Under the pieces are notes generated by a model that made no database searches, was not told where the DNA came from, and worked only from the letters and a program-made list of their open reading frames with translations. From Maratus speciosus (Eukaryota; Arthropoda; Arachnida; Araneae; Salticidae), in the NCBI GenBank assembly GCA_963932465.1, contig OZ010792.1:512167100-512231099 (forward strand): 64,000 nt of DNA, read 5' to 3'. A program made the translations under genes and the position numbers. Shown one piece after another: positions 45,453 through 57,666 of this stretch. Numbering within the stretch: the stretch's first letter is position 1; every line of letters begins with the position of its first letter.

Positions 45453-47169
45453 CTAAAAGAAACAGAATAACAGCAAAAAGAAAAAAAAACCTACCTCATT
45501 GGCAGATTTTATTAAGGTCTCAGGACTCTTAAAATTTGAAAACATGAAAAAAAAAAAAAAAAAAAAACAGACTATTTTCAACATTTAATATCTTAAAATG
45601 TGTATGGTATAAAAACAGAATTTTAATTGGGATGAAAGATATAAGTATGTTCTTTCATTTCATGCATTTAAAAGATTGCAAGATGCAAAAGTAGTACGGT
45701 AAAACCTGTGTAAGTTGACCACTTGCGGTACCACACTTCAGTGGTCAACTTAGACAGGTGGTCAACTTATAAAGGGTGATGATAATTTTATTTTTTTTCC
45801 TTTTTTTTTCTTTTTTTTACGTAATATTTATACCATATCATTTTTTCCCAAAAATATTTTATTTATTGACAGGGCTTTAAAATAATATTGTATTACCATG
45901 CATATTTCTAACACCTTATAAAAGAAAAGATTAACTACAAGAATGAATTAATAGTTGTGTATCAATTTTAAAATCAATTAGTATTACTACTAATTTAAAA
46001 AAAAAAACAGTCAATCAATATACAGCCAATTAGTGATTCTTCAAACTATACTAGTTATTACATATAATTTATAAAAAAAATATTTAAGAAAAACACTTGT
46101 TTTTTTCACATGTTAAGACACATACACATTCTAAAATTTTAAAATAAACTTTGTCAATTACATGACCTATTTTACCCAAAAAAAAAACAAAAAAAAAAAC
46201 TGTTATTGTAGTTTGAAGCTGATTTTTGGACTTTGCATAAAAGTCCAATGTTCTGTACTACAACACAGTCCTAGAGTAATTCATCATTATCACAAATAAT
46301 TTTCTTAACTGTGTAACAATTGCCACAAACTATTGCAATTGGTGGAATATTTCTGCCTACCAACTAGCAGCTGGGGTTATTGAAAGAAGGGAAGGAATAA
46401 TAAGATAATGGGAAATAGGAGAAAGAAATCTAGAATCAAAGAATGGAGGGGGGAGGGGTTGAAAAGACAAATCCACAAGAGCAACAATGTAAGAATAGAT
46501 AAGCCTTGAATCATGGAAGACGGTAGTATTCCGAGTGACGCAGCCTTAAGCCTAAAATCGTATCGTATCGTATCGTATCATAGAATTCGTAGATGGCGGA
46601 ACTCATATATACAGCTAACTCGACTCAGAAAACGCGAAAAACCGCCTTTTAATAACTCAGCAGATATAGGTCTTATTGTTCTGAATTTTCTAGAACAGTC
46701 TTATATCTGCAGTCTAATCGTATACTGAAATTTTTACATTTCTACGTGCAGTATATTTTGAGATCTAAATAGCCATTTTTAAAGTGAAAACGTTGGTATG
46801 ATATCGAGGAAGTTCCTAATTTGAAAATCTCGAAAACGGTTCTAACGATTATTTTTAAATTGATACATAATATAAATGTGATTAAGGCGAGGTGAATAAC
46901 ACTTTTCTTTTTTCTGGGAAAACTCTCGTTCGTTAAATAATTCGATTTTTTTTTCTCTCGAAAATGACACGGGCGATTTTTTAAAAATCAAATAAATATG
47001 TTTCAGATGAACCAAATAACAATTTACTTGTTTCCAGCAAGACTCTTGTTCGTTTTATAATGCGCATGAAAAATCGGACTATATTTCTTCACCATTCTAT
47101 GGAAATTTCACCGAAAATGCATGACACTGTATTCATACACATGCTTTCTTTTTAACCGCTTTTGGGGAG

Positions 47170-47245
47170 AAAAATTTTGTCTTCCCACTGGCTGAGTGGT
47201 TAAAGGCCATCGTCTACTGATCTTAAGATAGGCAGTTCGATACTC
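47170..47245 (+). ncRNA. tRNA-Ser/Leu-like relic in copy B
   Basis: This is the counterpart of 4391-4465, with 'TGGCTGAGTGGTTAAAGGC' and 'GGCAGTTCGATACTC' followed by T-runs. Stems are decayed. Confidence 0.35.
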
Positions 47246-49115
47246 TCTGTTACGTGTTTTCACATGTGAATGTTTTTTTTTTGTTTTTTTTTTTAAAGTC
47301 TGCTAGTTGACCATTATTCTCAGTTCCTTTGTAATTTTTTAATTGCTATTAAGTTAAATAAAATTACAATTATAATGTCGCCAATTTGATGATGATTATT
47401 TCTTGGCAATTTTTCAACAATAAAAATATTACCATAAATTTTATAAATATATTTAATTTCAATCACTTTACAAAAAATATACATTAATAATTATTATTTG
47501 AATATAAATCACACGATCAGAAACGTAAAAAAATAATTCATTTCAGCTCTTCTTTTTATAATATCATTTTTTATTATTATGACGGTCAATCAATATATAA
47601 TCACTGACATCCATAATATTATTATTATTATAATTATTATTTTCCTTGCATAAAAACTATTGTGATGTAATAATTCTTTTATAATAAATAATTTAGTTGA
47701 AATGTTTTATTTATAAATATCAATGAAGTTTGATAACCCCGAGACAATTGTTTTTATTTAACTTTGCAATATTTACAGTTTAAATAATAAGCATATCAGA
47801 ATTCTGGTGTCGCCATCTTTTGACGCAATTGCGTACTACATTTTGTCTCTTATTCGAGAAAAAAAAAACTAACGCTCTTCGCCGCTTTGAAAGAATCTCT
47901 TGTGACGACTAGAGGTCTATTTCGCAAATATTAAGAAAATTACTGCATACAAAAATATTAAAATGGGTAGTATTATAGAGAAATGTTTGATAAAAACGTT
48001 GAAGTAGACAGTTTTTAAATCGAAGAATTATTTTAAGAGATATTTAATGTTAAATCTGGATAAAATTGTCTCATTAAAAAAGTCTCATAGGAAAAAAAAT
48101 ATACATGGGAATTTAATCATTTTCATTCAATTTAATCATTCAATAGAAACTCGAAGTTTGCAGAGTGCATTTATTATTTTTAACTTGCCTAATTTTTTGA
48201 CGGTTTATTTCAATTTTAAATTAAAATTTTCAGAATTTCCAGAGATATTTTTTACATATTTTAGAAAAGGTTATTTTAAATTGTTGCCAATTGTTAAAAC
48301 AGCGCAAAGAATAATATATCCTTTAAATTAAAAATTTATTCACACGTGACTATTATAAACAGAAAAAAATCCTTTTAAATTAGAATTAAATGATAACGTG
48401 TTAAAAGCAGGAAAATATTAAACATTACGTCATAAAAATTGTTTTTACACATGCTTACTTAAAATGAAAGAAAATTATAAAATAATCAATTATTTTCAAA
48501 TTAGAATTAAATGATTACGCATTAAAAGGAGGAAAACATTGAAAATTACGTCATAAAAATTATATTTACAAGTGAATATTAAAAGAAAAAGAAAATTTTT
48601 AAATAATAAATTCATTGATATGTGTTAAAAGTCGTAAATGGAGGAAATTACGTCATATTGTCCAAAGTGGCCAAATAATAATATTGCAAAACAGTTTAAA
48701 TTAACAAATATATTTATATGAGAGATTTATTTCAAATTTCGAGATGATATTTTTAACTATAGTTGCCAATTTTAAGGTAGCGCAAATAATAATATTATCT
48801 TTCTAATAATAAAAATATTTTCAGTTGAATGTTACAAAGAGAAAGGAAAGTTTGGTGAAAATTATGTCAGATTTAAAACGTTACATTTAAAATCTCTTAT
48901 TTAAAATCATTTTCTTATAGCGTTGTTAAAAAATACCATAAAGCAAAGACTTTGTTGACTTAGTTCCTTTTATATTTGGTAATTTTCAAATGTTTAACTA
49001 ATCTTATTTAATCAAGCACGGAAACAGCAACTAACATCAGCTGATTCAGTCTTGAAATCCCCCAGTAAAAGGGAAACCCGTTTACAGTAAGATCGCCCTT
49101 GATTTTTTAATTATA

Positions 49116-49602
49116 CAGAGCAGCCTCGATTATCCGAGCTAATTGGGACTGTTAGTAAATCGGAATCGGAAATCTCGGTTAATAGAAACTGTGTGTAAAA
49201 TCTCGCCGTGCTTGCGAATTTAACATCTCTTTCAAAAAAATATATAGAACGTTTTTTAAATAATAAAAATAAATATATGTAAAGTTCTGTTTCACAGCTT
49301 AACAAATTTAAAAAGAAAATCAACTACCAGTAGTAAATTTTAAAATGCAAATTGAAAAATTTACGAAAGTTCACACAGCCACTGGAAACAAAGCATTGTT
49401 CGCTATTGACTTCTCAGGGTCCAATGTTTCTTTGGAGTTGAGTGCTTTTGGGGGCAGAAGGGCCTGTATAGCACGGACAGTGAGCTAAAGAGTGTGGTTA
49501 TTTTTAAGGCTCATTCAAAAGGAAAAAAAAATCAGACTTTGTTATCGGCTCGGTTAACAGAAACCTCGATTAATCGAAGCTCGGTTAATCCAGGTTCTAC
49601 TA
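49116..49602. mobile_element. Pogo/Tigger-like MITE nested in copy B
   Basis: It is orthologous in position and sequence to 6201-6689 in copy A, so this MITE entered the element before it spread to the two sites. Confidence 0.6.
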
Positions 49603-50739
49603 TAATTCAATCTTCCGTAATCTTTTTAAAGCAGATCAAATTAATGGACTTTAGCACAAAGTCACATAGCTGATAACTGCCATGCTTGTTGGCCACCTTT
49701 TTTTCAAAAAGTTTGCTTCACCTTATTCAATTAATGAGATATCTCCGATAAAATAAGTCACATTTTCCCGTTCTAAAATACTGGTATCCAAAAATCGTAG
49801 CATGTAACTGACACTACAAGTACTCATGGAACTAGACTATTTTAAGTCTGATTTTTATTATAGACTATATAAAATTATTAAAAATATATATTATGATAGG
49901 AACTAGCGAGCTTCGTCCGCTATTTACGTTACGGATATAAAAATCATGTTTTTTTTTTTAGGGAAAAAGAAATAAAAACCTATTTGACGATAGGTTTATA
50001 AAGACACATTTTGTATTTGTTATATTTCCGGGGATGAGGAGGGGGGGGGGGACTATTTTGATTAAATATCGCAATTAGTCCACATGGCAGATATAATTAT
50101 TATAGACACTAGCGGGCTTCGCCCCTCTATGGCGCCTTATGGGTCCAGCTTCCATAACTCAGAAACTACCTTTCGGACATCAATGCAACAGATTCCAAAC
50201 GTTATAATTAACTTAATAATCACCCTATATAGCATTAAAGTAAATTTATGAGTGCTGCATACTATTTTTTTATCGTAATTTCTGAAGAGAAAAAATTATT
50301 TCGGTTCTATTCTTAGGTACTGGTCTGAAAAATTTTGAAAAAGGGGGGAAGGAGGGGACATGAGACTGCTGTTTGTCAAACAACACAACGGGGTCTGGCT
50401 TATTCAATTTGGTTTTTGATGACTTCAATTGGAAGGTGGTTTGTTTAAAAGAGTGCGTTCCCTGCCCCATGAAAATTGGAACTATTGGTGCACCATCTAT
50501 GTAAGGATTTAATAATTATAAATTAACATTTTGGATTTATTAATTTAAGGATAAAGTGTTTTTAAAGGAATATCAAATGAAACCCTCTGTGCGATCTGCG
50601 ATTATACTTACCCACTTGTTTTTATATACAAACTGCTATAAGGAAAATTGTAATAAAATAGTAAAAATTAAATCTGCATTAAATTCCATAAGTATCTTTT
50701 TTTGAATCATTTTATCACTAACCTCAAAAAAGTAATGAT

Positions 50740-51875
50740 ATCAACGCAAAAACCCTTGACGGGTTAAAAGTTTCTGACGCAGCACTTTATCTTATGCTCT
50801 AAGAATTTTAAATATGGAACTTAAAAATACTGATATCAAATTTTGAGTGACGTTATGCTATTTCTTAAAAAATATATTTGTATTTATTTCATCATTTTAT
50901 TTTTGTTTTATTTATAATCGCATGTGCAAAAGTTATGTTCAACATGAAAAGCTGCATAAAATTTTATTCGCTGTTGCTTTATCATTTACATCTCTCATAA
51001 ATTCAAAATATGAGTTTTAAAAGATATGATATAAAATTTAAGTGACGACTTGATGTGACTTTAAAAGGTTTGTTTTAAAATTCAATTTAAATTATTTTTG
51101 ACTTGGTTAAAATATTTTTTTACATCTACACAATACTTTTAATTTTCCAATTAACTGTTAAATATATCACTTTCATTGAATCTATACTATGCATTGAAAT
51201 GTATTTATTTCAATAAATTGATTTATCTTTTGTGTCACGCTATTCAAAATTGTGAGTAAGATTTATGTAAATGGTTTCTTTGCGTCATTGTGTCCAAACT
51301 ACATGAAATGTATGAAAAAGGATAGTTTGACGCAAATAAACCATTTACATAAATCTTACTCACAATTTTGAATAACGTGACACAAAAGATAAATCAATTT
51401 ATTGAAATAAATACATTTCAATGCATAGTATAGATTCAATGAAAGTGATATATTTAACAGTGAATTGGAAAATTAAAAGTATTGTGTAGATGTAAAAAAA
51501 TATTTTAACCAAGTCAAAAATAATTTAAATTGAATTTTAAAACAAACCTTTTAAAGTCACATCAAGGCGTCACTTAAATTTTATATCATATCTTTTAAAA
51601 CTCATATTTTGAATTTATGAGAGATGTAAATGATAAAGCAACAGCGAATAAAATTTTATGCAGCTTTTCATGTTGAACATAACTTTTGCACATGCGATTA
51701 TAAATAAAACAAAAATAAAATAATGAAATAAATACAAATATATTTTTTAAGAAATAGCATAACGTCACTCAAAATTTGATATCAGTATTTTTAAGTTCCA
51801 TATTTAAAATTCTTAGAGCATAAGATAAAGTGCTGCGTCAGAAACTTTTAACCCGTCAAGGGTTTTTGCATTGAT
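50740..51875. repeat. 548-bp-arm palindrome at right end of copy B
   Basis: It has the same architecture as 7822-8957, with a spacer near 51287-51327. Some arm mismatches differ from those in copy A (for example 'ATCAACGC' at the start of the left arm), so each palindrome has aged separately. Confidence 0.9.
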
Positions 51876-52243
51876 TATTTACTTACACCTATCACTACTA
51901 AAAGCATTTCCCAGGTTAATAACTATTTCATCCTTTTAAAAATTCTAGTTAAAAAGAAAGAAAAAAAAATAGAAAAATTTCGTGGATAGTTATTTTTTTT
52001 TCAATTCATGATTTGTTAGCTATTTGGATGGTCAAGTTATAAAGGGTTTTGATGGGCATTTTACAATAGTTCTAGCCAAATTTGAATAACTTCGGTGGTC
52101 AAGATACAAGATGGACAGGTGGTCAAGTTACAAAGGGTTTGTCTTATAGTTTTGTATAGGATAAATTTGGTTCCTGACAACAGAAGTCAACATAGACAGG
52201 TGGTCAATTTACAAGGGTGGTCAACTTTACAGGTTTTACTGTA

Positions 52244-53503
52244 GTTATAGGGGGCTCCAAACTGCCAGACATTTGTTGAGCAGAAAATTGGTATGATAGC
52301 TTTCGCGCAGGATTACAAAATAAATTTTGCAACTAGAATGAAATTTTTTGTACCAAATTATACTTTAGATTCTAATAATTACCTTGAACCTAAATAAATT
52401 TGTATTTAAAGCATTTTTATATTTTTAATACAAAGTTGTATTTAACTAATACAAAATTTTGAAAATTTCATCCCATAAAAAAACATTTTTTTGAACAATA
52501 GAAAAGAAATTTTAGGTTCAGTTTATGCAGACTAACATGAAACATATGTTTTGAAAATATCATGAAAAATATTTAGAAGTTTTAGAGATATCCTGCGCGT
52601 TACGCCCAAAAACGTTATTTGGAGAAAAATGATTTCAAAGTTTCGGAAACGCCGCTTCAGCTATGGAGCGTGTATAATTCTAGAAGCCATAACTTCTGTT
52701 CTAATGGGAATTTCATGGAAATAGTTATATTAAAATATCCAGAAGAGAAAGGCGTTTAACATCTAAAAAAATAATAATTTCGATAATTTTGAAACTTTTA
52801 GTGTCCTGAGACCCCTTAATGCGCCTGAGTGATTAAGAGGAATAAATACTTTTTTAATTTTTAAATTCACTTCAGATTGAATACTCTAAATTTAATATAC
52901 AGGGTATCCATAAAATAATGTTCGAGTTGGGAAATTCCAGATTTTTGAAACACTTTTTCTTTTTTTAAAATAATAGTTAAGAAATAAGAAATTTTGATTG
53001 TTTTGCTGACTATTTTTTTGAATCCTGTAACAGTAAACTAGTTAAATTATTAAAAGAAATACAAAAAGCAGCCAGACTCAATTTGCCATTGTGTTTCTCT
53101 GTGCTACGAAAATTCCATACATCTACCAGACTTGAATTTTTCTACTGTTGTCCATCAACAGTTCTCTAATCTATTTCCTCCAAAAATATAATGTGTTGAA
53201 ATGAAATGCTCCTTTCTCAAAAATCTCAAAATATCATGAGGTTATTTTAATATAAAGTACGATTATGACTTGTACACAATAGAAGACAAAATCTGTCATT
53301 AAATGAACCAATAATTATACTTTTATGTTTTTAGTTTCAGTATTTTTCCTTGGAAAGAATTTTTTTTTACATATAAACATCAATATCATTTAACACACAT
53401 TGCACATATCATTTCAGTTGGAAAATAGAGAAATTAGTTTCAAGTTGGGAAAAATTTTATTATAAGTTTGGAAATTTTTGAATTCTCTCCCCCACCCACA
53501 CGA
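52244..53503. other. AT-rich stretch with repeat end at 52899
   Basis: 'TATACAGGGTATCCATAAAA' at about 52897-52917 is the terminal sequence type of mariner/IS630-like elements. It may be the 3' end of the transposon whose transposase tail lies at 54691-54890. Otherwise no gene is recognised. Confidence 0.4.
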
Positions 53504-54685
53504 AAACATATCTGTAGCTGGGGCATTCTCACAATCTTTTGACTTTCGGGGAAAAAAATCTGACAAAATTAAACTTGCTAAAATAACATTTTAATCTGCT
53601 AGACGAATTCCTTAATGATTCAAAATAAATAAAAAATGGTCAGCAGCGAAATTTTTTTTATTTAACTGAGGTTTAAGTTAAACTTGCGAGTTTAAATTTT
53701 CCTTACCATTTTACCCCTATAACTTTTTAGTTTCTTCTAAATTTTTACTTATAATGAATTTGCATAGTACAAACAGGACATTCAAATAATAAATAATAAC
53801 AATGTAGTACTTTAAATACAGAATTTTTGTATAACATTGTCTTAAAGGGGTGTTAAAGAAGGGACGGACGGTAAAAAAAGAGGATGGTATTGGAGAAAAA
53901 GGACGAAATGGTAAAAAAAGGGACGGTAAGGATGGAACGGTAAGGAAAATTACCACCTATTTTTCGGAAAATCATGTTACGACTAAGTAATAGCCACAAT
54001 GTTCTTTGATTTTTAGAAGCAGTTGTTAACATTGGATTATATTATTATTATTTTTTTAATTTACCTCGAAAAGTGCAGGAATAAACCTTGGGGACGGTGA
54101 GACTACCAATAAAGCCACGATGTTTGAAATTGATATTTAAATGCTGATTTAAATTCTACAGTAAATTTCCTGCCAAAGAATTTTAGACATTATTTCTCTA
54201 GCATACTTCTGCATGAGAAAAAACTTGAAAAAAAAAAATCTGTGACTGCCTCTGAAATGATTTTCTGTATAATTTTAGAAGAGGGACGGTAAGGATGAAA
54301 AACCCAGGGACAGAGTTTAAAAAATAATAACAACCCTAAAAATGTGTGCAGGTTAATTTTTAGCTACATATTTATATAGAACAATAGTTCCAGTTTCAGA
54401 AAAAAATTACATCGAATTACTTTTATTGAAAGAAATTTATACAGACAGCTTCAAACGTAAAAATCAGCATCAAGGACACGGGACGGTATAGGAGTTTTTC
54501 TGGTATTTGGACCCCCCAACATCGTCCAAAACTTATTTATCTCGTTATTATTGTTATGCAATCATGCAGTGGGATGTTCTCCAGTATATGAAATTAAAAA
54601 AACACACAAGAAAGTGTATTAAATAAAATATTATTCTGGGACATGAAAGTCAAAAGATTGTGGGAATGCCCCAGCTACGCCTCTG
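53504..54685. mobile_element. TIR element ('TAGCTGGGGCATTC')
   Basis: TAGCTGGGGCATTCTCACAA continues 'TCTTTTGACTTTC' at the left. The inverted right end reads CAGAGGCGTAGCTGGGGC followed by ATTCCCACAATCTTTTGACT. The interior repeats 'GGGACGGTAAGGATGGAACG'-like words (53855-53945, 54290, 54480). No transposase is visible. It abuts a transposase tail, having probably inserted at the end of that gene. Confidence 0.7.
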
Positions 54686-54690
54686 ACCTT

Positions 54691-54890
54691 TAGTTATACG
54701 GAACGCATCCAACCTAAAATCCAATTCTTCCCATACTTCGGTTAACAAGTCCGTAGTCATGGAAGCAACAGCCTCTTCCATTCTTTGTCTCAACTCTGGA
54801 AAATCATTAGGTTGCGGCGGAACATAGACACGATCTTTTATAAAGCCCCAAAAGTAAAAATCGCATGGCTCTAACGGCTTTTAAATCTTC
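54691..54890 (-). pseudogene. Mariner/IS630-like transposase C-terminal fragment
   Basis: The minus frame reads PCDFYFWGFIKDRVYVPP, then NDFPELRQRMEEAVASMT, TDLLTEVWEELDFRLDAF and RITKG. This is the C-terminus of the same transposase family as 21172-21890: the PxDFFLWG motif with the third catalytic acid, then '..VWEELDYRLD..R.T.G'. Upstream catalytic parts are missing and the downstream end is replaced by the TIR element at 53504-54685. Confidence 0.8.
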
Positions 54891-54989
54891 AGCCCAGCAG
54901 TAACGCTTTACGCTCATAAGTTCTGCGTATGTGGCACTGCAAGCGAGTTCATAACAAATCAGTACTTGCGCATGAACCTATCTAAAACT

Positions 54990-55295
54990 GAAAGGTATAT
55001 ATAAATATTTTACAGACATACATACAATAAATACAATAAACCCAACTGGAGGGAAAAATTAGCCAGAGCCAGGAATCGAACCCGGGACCACAGTATACAA
55101 GACTGCTGCTCTAACCACTGAGCTACTCCGGCCGATACCTGAGTCTGCAATTTCTCACTAATAAACTAATAATTGGGGTATACCCCAACATGGTTTCGAT
55201 TCCTGGCTCTGGCTAATTTTTCACTCCAGTTGGGTTTATTGTATTTATTGTATGTATGTCTGTAAAATATTTATATATACCTTTAACTGTTGAAT
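54990..55295. repeat. Two tRNA-derived SINEs head to head
   Basis: The left copy is on the minus strand, from its tRNA-like head (55132) to its tail near 54990. The right copy is on the plus strand, from a truncated head (about 55187) to its tail near 55290. The shared tail is 'CTCCAGTTGGGTTTATTGTA' plus 'TTTATTGTATGTATGTCTGT' plus 'AAAATATTTATATATACCTT'. Both lack a long poly-A. Their 5' ends face each other across about 50 bp. Confidence 0.75.
55062..55132 (-). tRNA. tRNA-Thr(UGU)-like SINE head
   Basis: The 71-nt sequence folds as a full cloverleaf: acceptor GCCGGAG/CTCTGGC (7 bp, one G-U), D stem GCTC/GAGC, anticodon stem GCAGT/ACTGT with loop CTTGTAT (anticodon TGT), and T arm CCGGG-TTCGATT-CCTGG. 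The A box TAGCTCAGTGG and B box GGTTCGATTCC are intact. The attached tail and a second partial copy 50 bp away mark it as the head of a SINE rather than a single-copy tRNA gene. Its pol III promoter looks usable. Confidence 0.6.
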
Positions 55296-55860
55296 GCAGG
55301 CGTTATTTATGTGTGAATGTGTGTTTTAATATATATTGTAGTATCTGTGTTTATTATTATCTAAAACTGTTTGAGTTACCCTTTATTTGTGATCTTGAAC
55401 CAGCACTCTACAATGCTAACAGTTGATACTAATAAAACTTATAACTGGCACATTCGTTTATGCACTCCTTATATTATCTCTTTACTTAATACATCCTTTC
55501 CTTAATACATCCTGTAAGCTACCGTTTTAATTAATCTGAGACCGTTATATTGAATTTTTACGACTTTCTCATTAACCTCTTAGGAGCCATGGGTGCATAT
55601 ATGCATATTTCAAAAGATATTTAAAGCACTTGTTTTTGATACCACTAAAAAAGAAAAGTAAAATTTGTCTTATTTAATTAAGACATTTTCTTGATTGATA
55701 AACTAAATTTCCTTAATAATTAAATAAATAAAAGTGTTCTTCTAACCTTGATCTTGATTTTTGGGAAGCTTACCACATCATTAAAAATTCTCACTCTTTA
55801 GTCAATGACATATCTAGTACTCCTGATTTTCCAAATATTTGGAAAGCATTAATTTAATTC
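55296..55860. other. Intergenic or intronic stretch, nothing recognised
   Basis: AT-rich, with no coding or TIR signal that I can support. Confidence 0.35.
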
Positions 55861-55974
55861 CCCCTTTTTTGGTTTCTTTTTCTCTCCTTCTCCGGTAGAT
55901 GTCACTACTTGTCCACCCAGTCGTTTCCACTGCTTCTTTCTCATTGGTTGTTTATGGCGCCTTCGCTACCCGCA

Positions 55975-56100
55975 TAGGGTATATAAGCCAGCGCCTCTTT
56001 GGCTATTATTTTGCTCAGCCTTGCTTTTTCTAGCACGCTGTTCCTTTTTCCCTATCTTGCACTGAAGAAGAATCTCGCTAGTAGATTCGAAACAGCTGTT
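55975..56100 (+). promoter_or_regulatory. TATA promoter followed by hammerhead-like motif
   Basis: A C/T-rich, GC-richer segment leads to GGGTATATAAGCC (TATA at 55980-55986), with CTCAGCC 30-35 nt on. At 56062-56092 comes CTGAAGA, a stem GAATCT-CGCTAGT-AGATTC, then GAAA: the core order of a hammerhead ribozyme (CUGANGA, stem II, GAAA). Stems I and III are weak here. This layout occurs in Penelope-like and some non-autonomous retroelements. No reverse transcriptase is nearby. Confidence 0.4.
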
Positions 56101-57632
56101 TGCTGCTTTTCATGTATTATTTGTGCATTTTAAATGTTGGTTTTTCTGCTTTTTAAATTTCCTTATTTGACAAAAAGTGGTGTCAACCGAATAAAATTCA
56201 TGTAAAAGATGCTGATCTCGAACGGGTTAAGCATATAATAAAATTCTACTTATCGCCGTTTCGGAGTTATATTTCATTTCAAATTTATGGAGTCCTTTTA
56301 TGAAACACCCTGTATATGATATATAAACTAAACTTAACTATGTGGCGCTAAATACACTTGAATTTAATTGAAAGTCTTCTTTGTTATCTTCTAGCTGACC
56401 CGGCCGGCGTTTCCCAGGCCCGTGACAATAACCTTAAATAAACCGCAAATTTGTAAGATTTTATATATTTAACCCGATTTTGCGTGAACTCACATTTTTA
56501 AATGAAAAATTTCCGAAAAAATATTGATATTTAGTGTTAAAAGCGCTTGTAAGAAGACATTTTCTTGTTTTTGCACGTAGAGCGTTTCATAGTTAAAAAA
56601 ATAACTCTTGTTGTCCGAACTCTTTGAAATTTTTATCGGTTATAAATACAGTAAAATATGTCTAAGACGGAATCGATCGGGACCGAGAAAATTTTCAGTC
56701 GTAGACAATATTCCGCATTGTGCAAATCAGTGAAAAAGAAAAAGATACTCTCGCGTATTTTTAACATTTGTAACCTTCAGAACCGTTCTTAAAGTGAAAT
56801 ATTATTTAGTATAAATATTTTTGGAGTTCGAATACCAGCAAAACCATTGCTTTCAAACAAACAAATGATCTATTATTTTTCACACCACAATTAAAGATGC
56901 ATACATAATTTTTTAAGTCTGAGACAAATAATTTAAAAAAAAAGTTAGAATTTACTAAGAATTTGCCTGTTTTAATTTTACCTGTTCATTAGCCTGTTTC
57001 AATTTTGCCTGTATTCATTTTTACCTATTCATTAATTTTGGCTCTATTTGTTAGAATTTGCCTGTATTTGTTTAATTATAAGGTTAATGGCAAAAAATAA
57101 AAACGCATATTTTAAATTTATGTACCGTAAAAAAAGAGAAAAGAACAGAAATTTAATCTTGTTAAAAATTGTAATTAAAAGGAAAATGTCAGCTAACCAG
57201 ATCGAAACTGCGTATTTTCTTATGCTTTTTATGAAATTAGAAAAAATGCGAAGTTTCATAATTTAAATTCTCCCTCTGTAAACAAATGAAATAGTAAAAA
57301 TATGTTTTATTTATATTTGTATTTTATATGTATTTATTTATATTTCATCTATAAATCCGTTTTAAAGTATCGTATACCGAATGCTTTTTATTTTCAAAAT
57401 ATCCTTTTTTCCGTCTTATGCAAAAATTTGTTTTCGGCGGGACTTTAAAATCCTTTCCGTTTCCGCGTTAGGCAGATTCCGGCTGATGGAGCACGTATTA
57501 ATGTTATTAGGTAGCTTTCTTTACAAAAAAGCTACCTATTGCAGCCGTTCGGAGGAAAGCGATTTCAAAAAATTTTGGTATATTTTCATCGATCATGACC
57601 CCCAGACCCCGAAACCACCCTCCGTTCAAAAT

Positions 57633-57634
<2 letters not shown>
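56101..57634. other. AT-rich stretch with small palindrome
   Basis: 'GGTAGCTTTCTTTACAAAAA' and 'AGCTACC' at about 57510-57537 form a short hairpin, and 'CACCCTGTATATG' at 56308 is a repeat end. The open frames on both strands at 57044-57266 lack motifs. Confidence 0.4.

Positions 57635-57666
<32 letters not shown>

Larger units (their letters stand above)
46511..51874. mobile_element. A^T-site element with terminal palindrome, copy B
   Basis: This is the second copy of the element at 3699-8956, more than 95% alike by eye, with identical junction logic (A|TCATGG...CATTGA|T). It keeps about 115 bp missing from copy A (47835-47965) and has a shorter TCGTA microsatellite. No transposase, replication helicase or reverse transcriptase can be recognised. 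Small frames conserved between the copies carry no protein-like substitution pattern. Confidence 0.85.
45697..52241. mobile_element. Pogo/Tigger-like TIR element split by copy B
   Basis: The left end TA|CGGTAAAACCTGTGTAAGTT and inverted right end TA|CAGTAAAACCTGTAAAGTTG share a TIR, with repeated 'GTTGACCACC' words in each subterminal region, a known Tigger/pogo look. TA flanks at 45695-45696 and 52242-52243. Without copy B it is about 1.18 kb and non-coding. Confidence 0.8.

Noticed and set aside
48047..48331. 94-codon frame in copy B
   Set aside because: The equivalent region in copy A (near 5130-5415) is not kept open by an equivalent start and frame. Low-complexity Phe/Asn/Lys content, no family.
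55062..55132. Single-copy functional tRNA-Thr gene
   Set aside because: A shared tail and a second partial copy 50 bp away in inverted orientation point to a SINE head.
57044..57266. Overlapping 71- and 72-codon frames on both strands
   Set aside because: Lys/Asn/Phe/Ile-rich frames expected by chance in very AT-rich DNA. No motif and no splice context.
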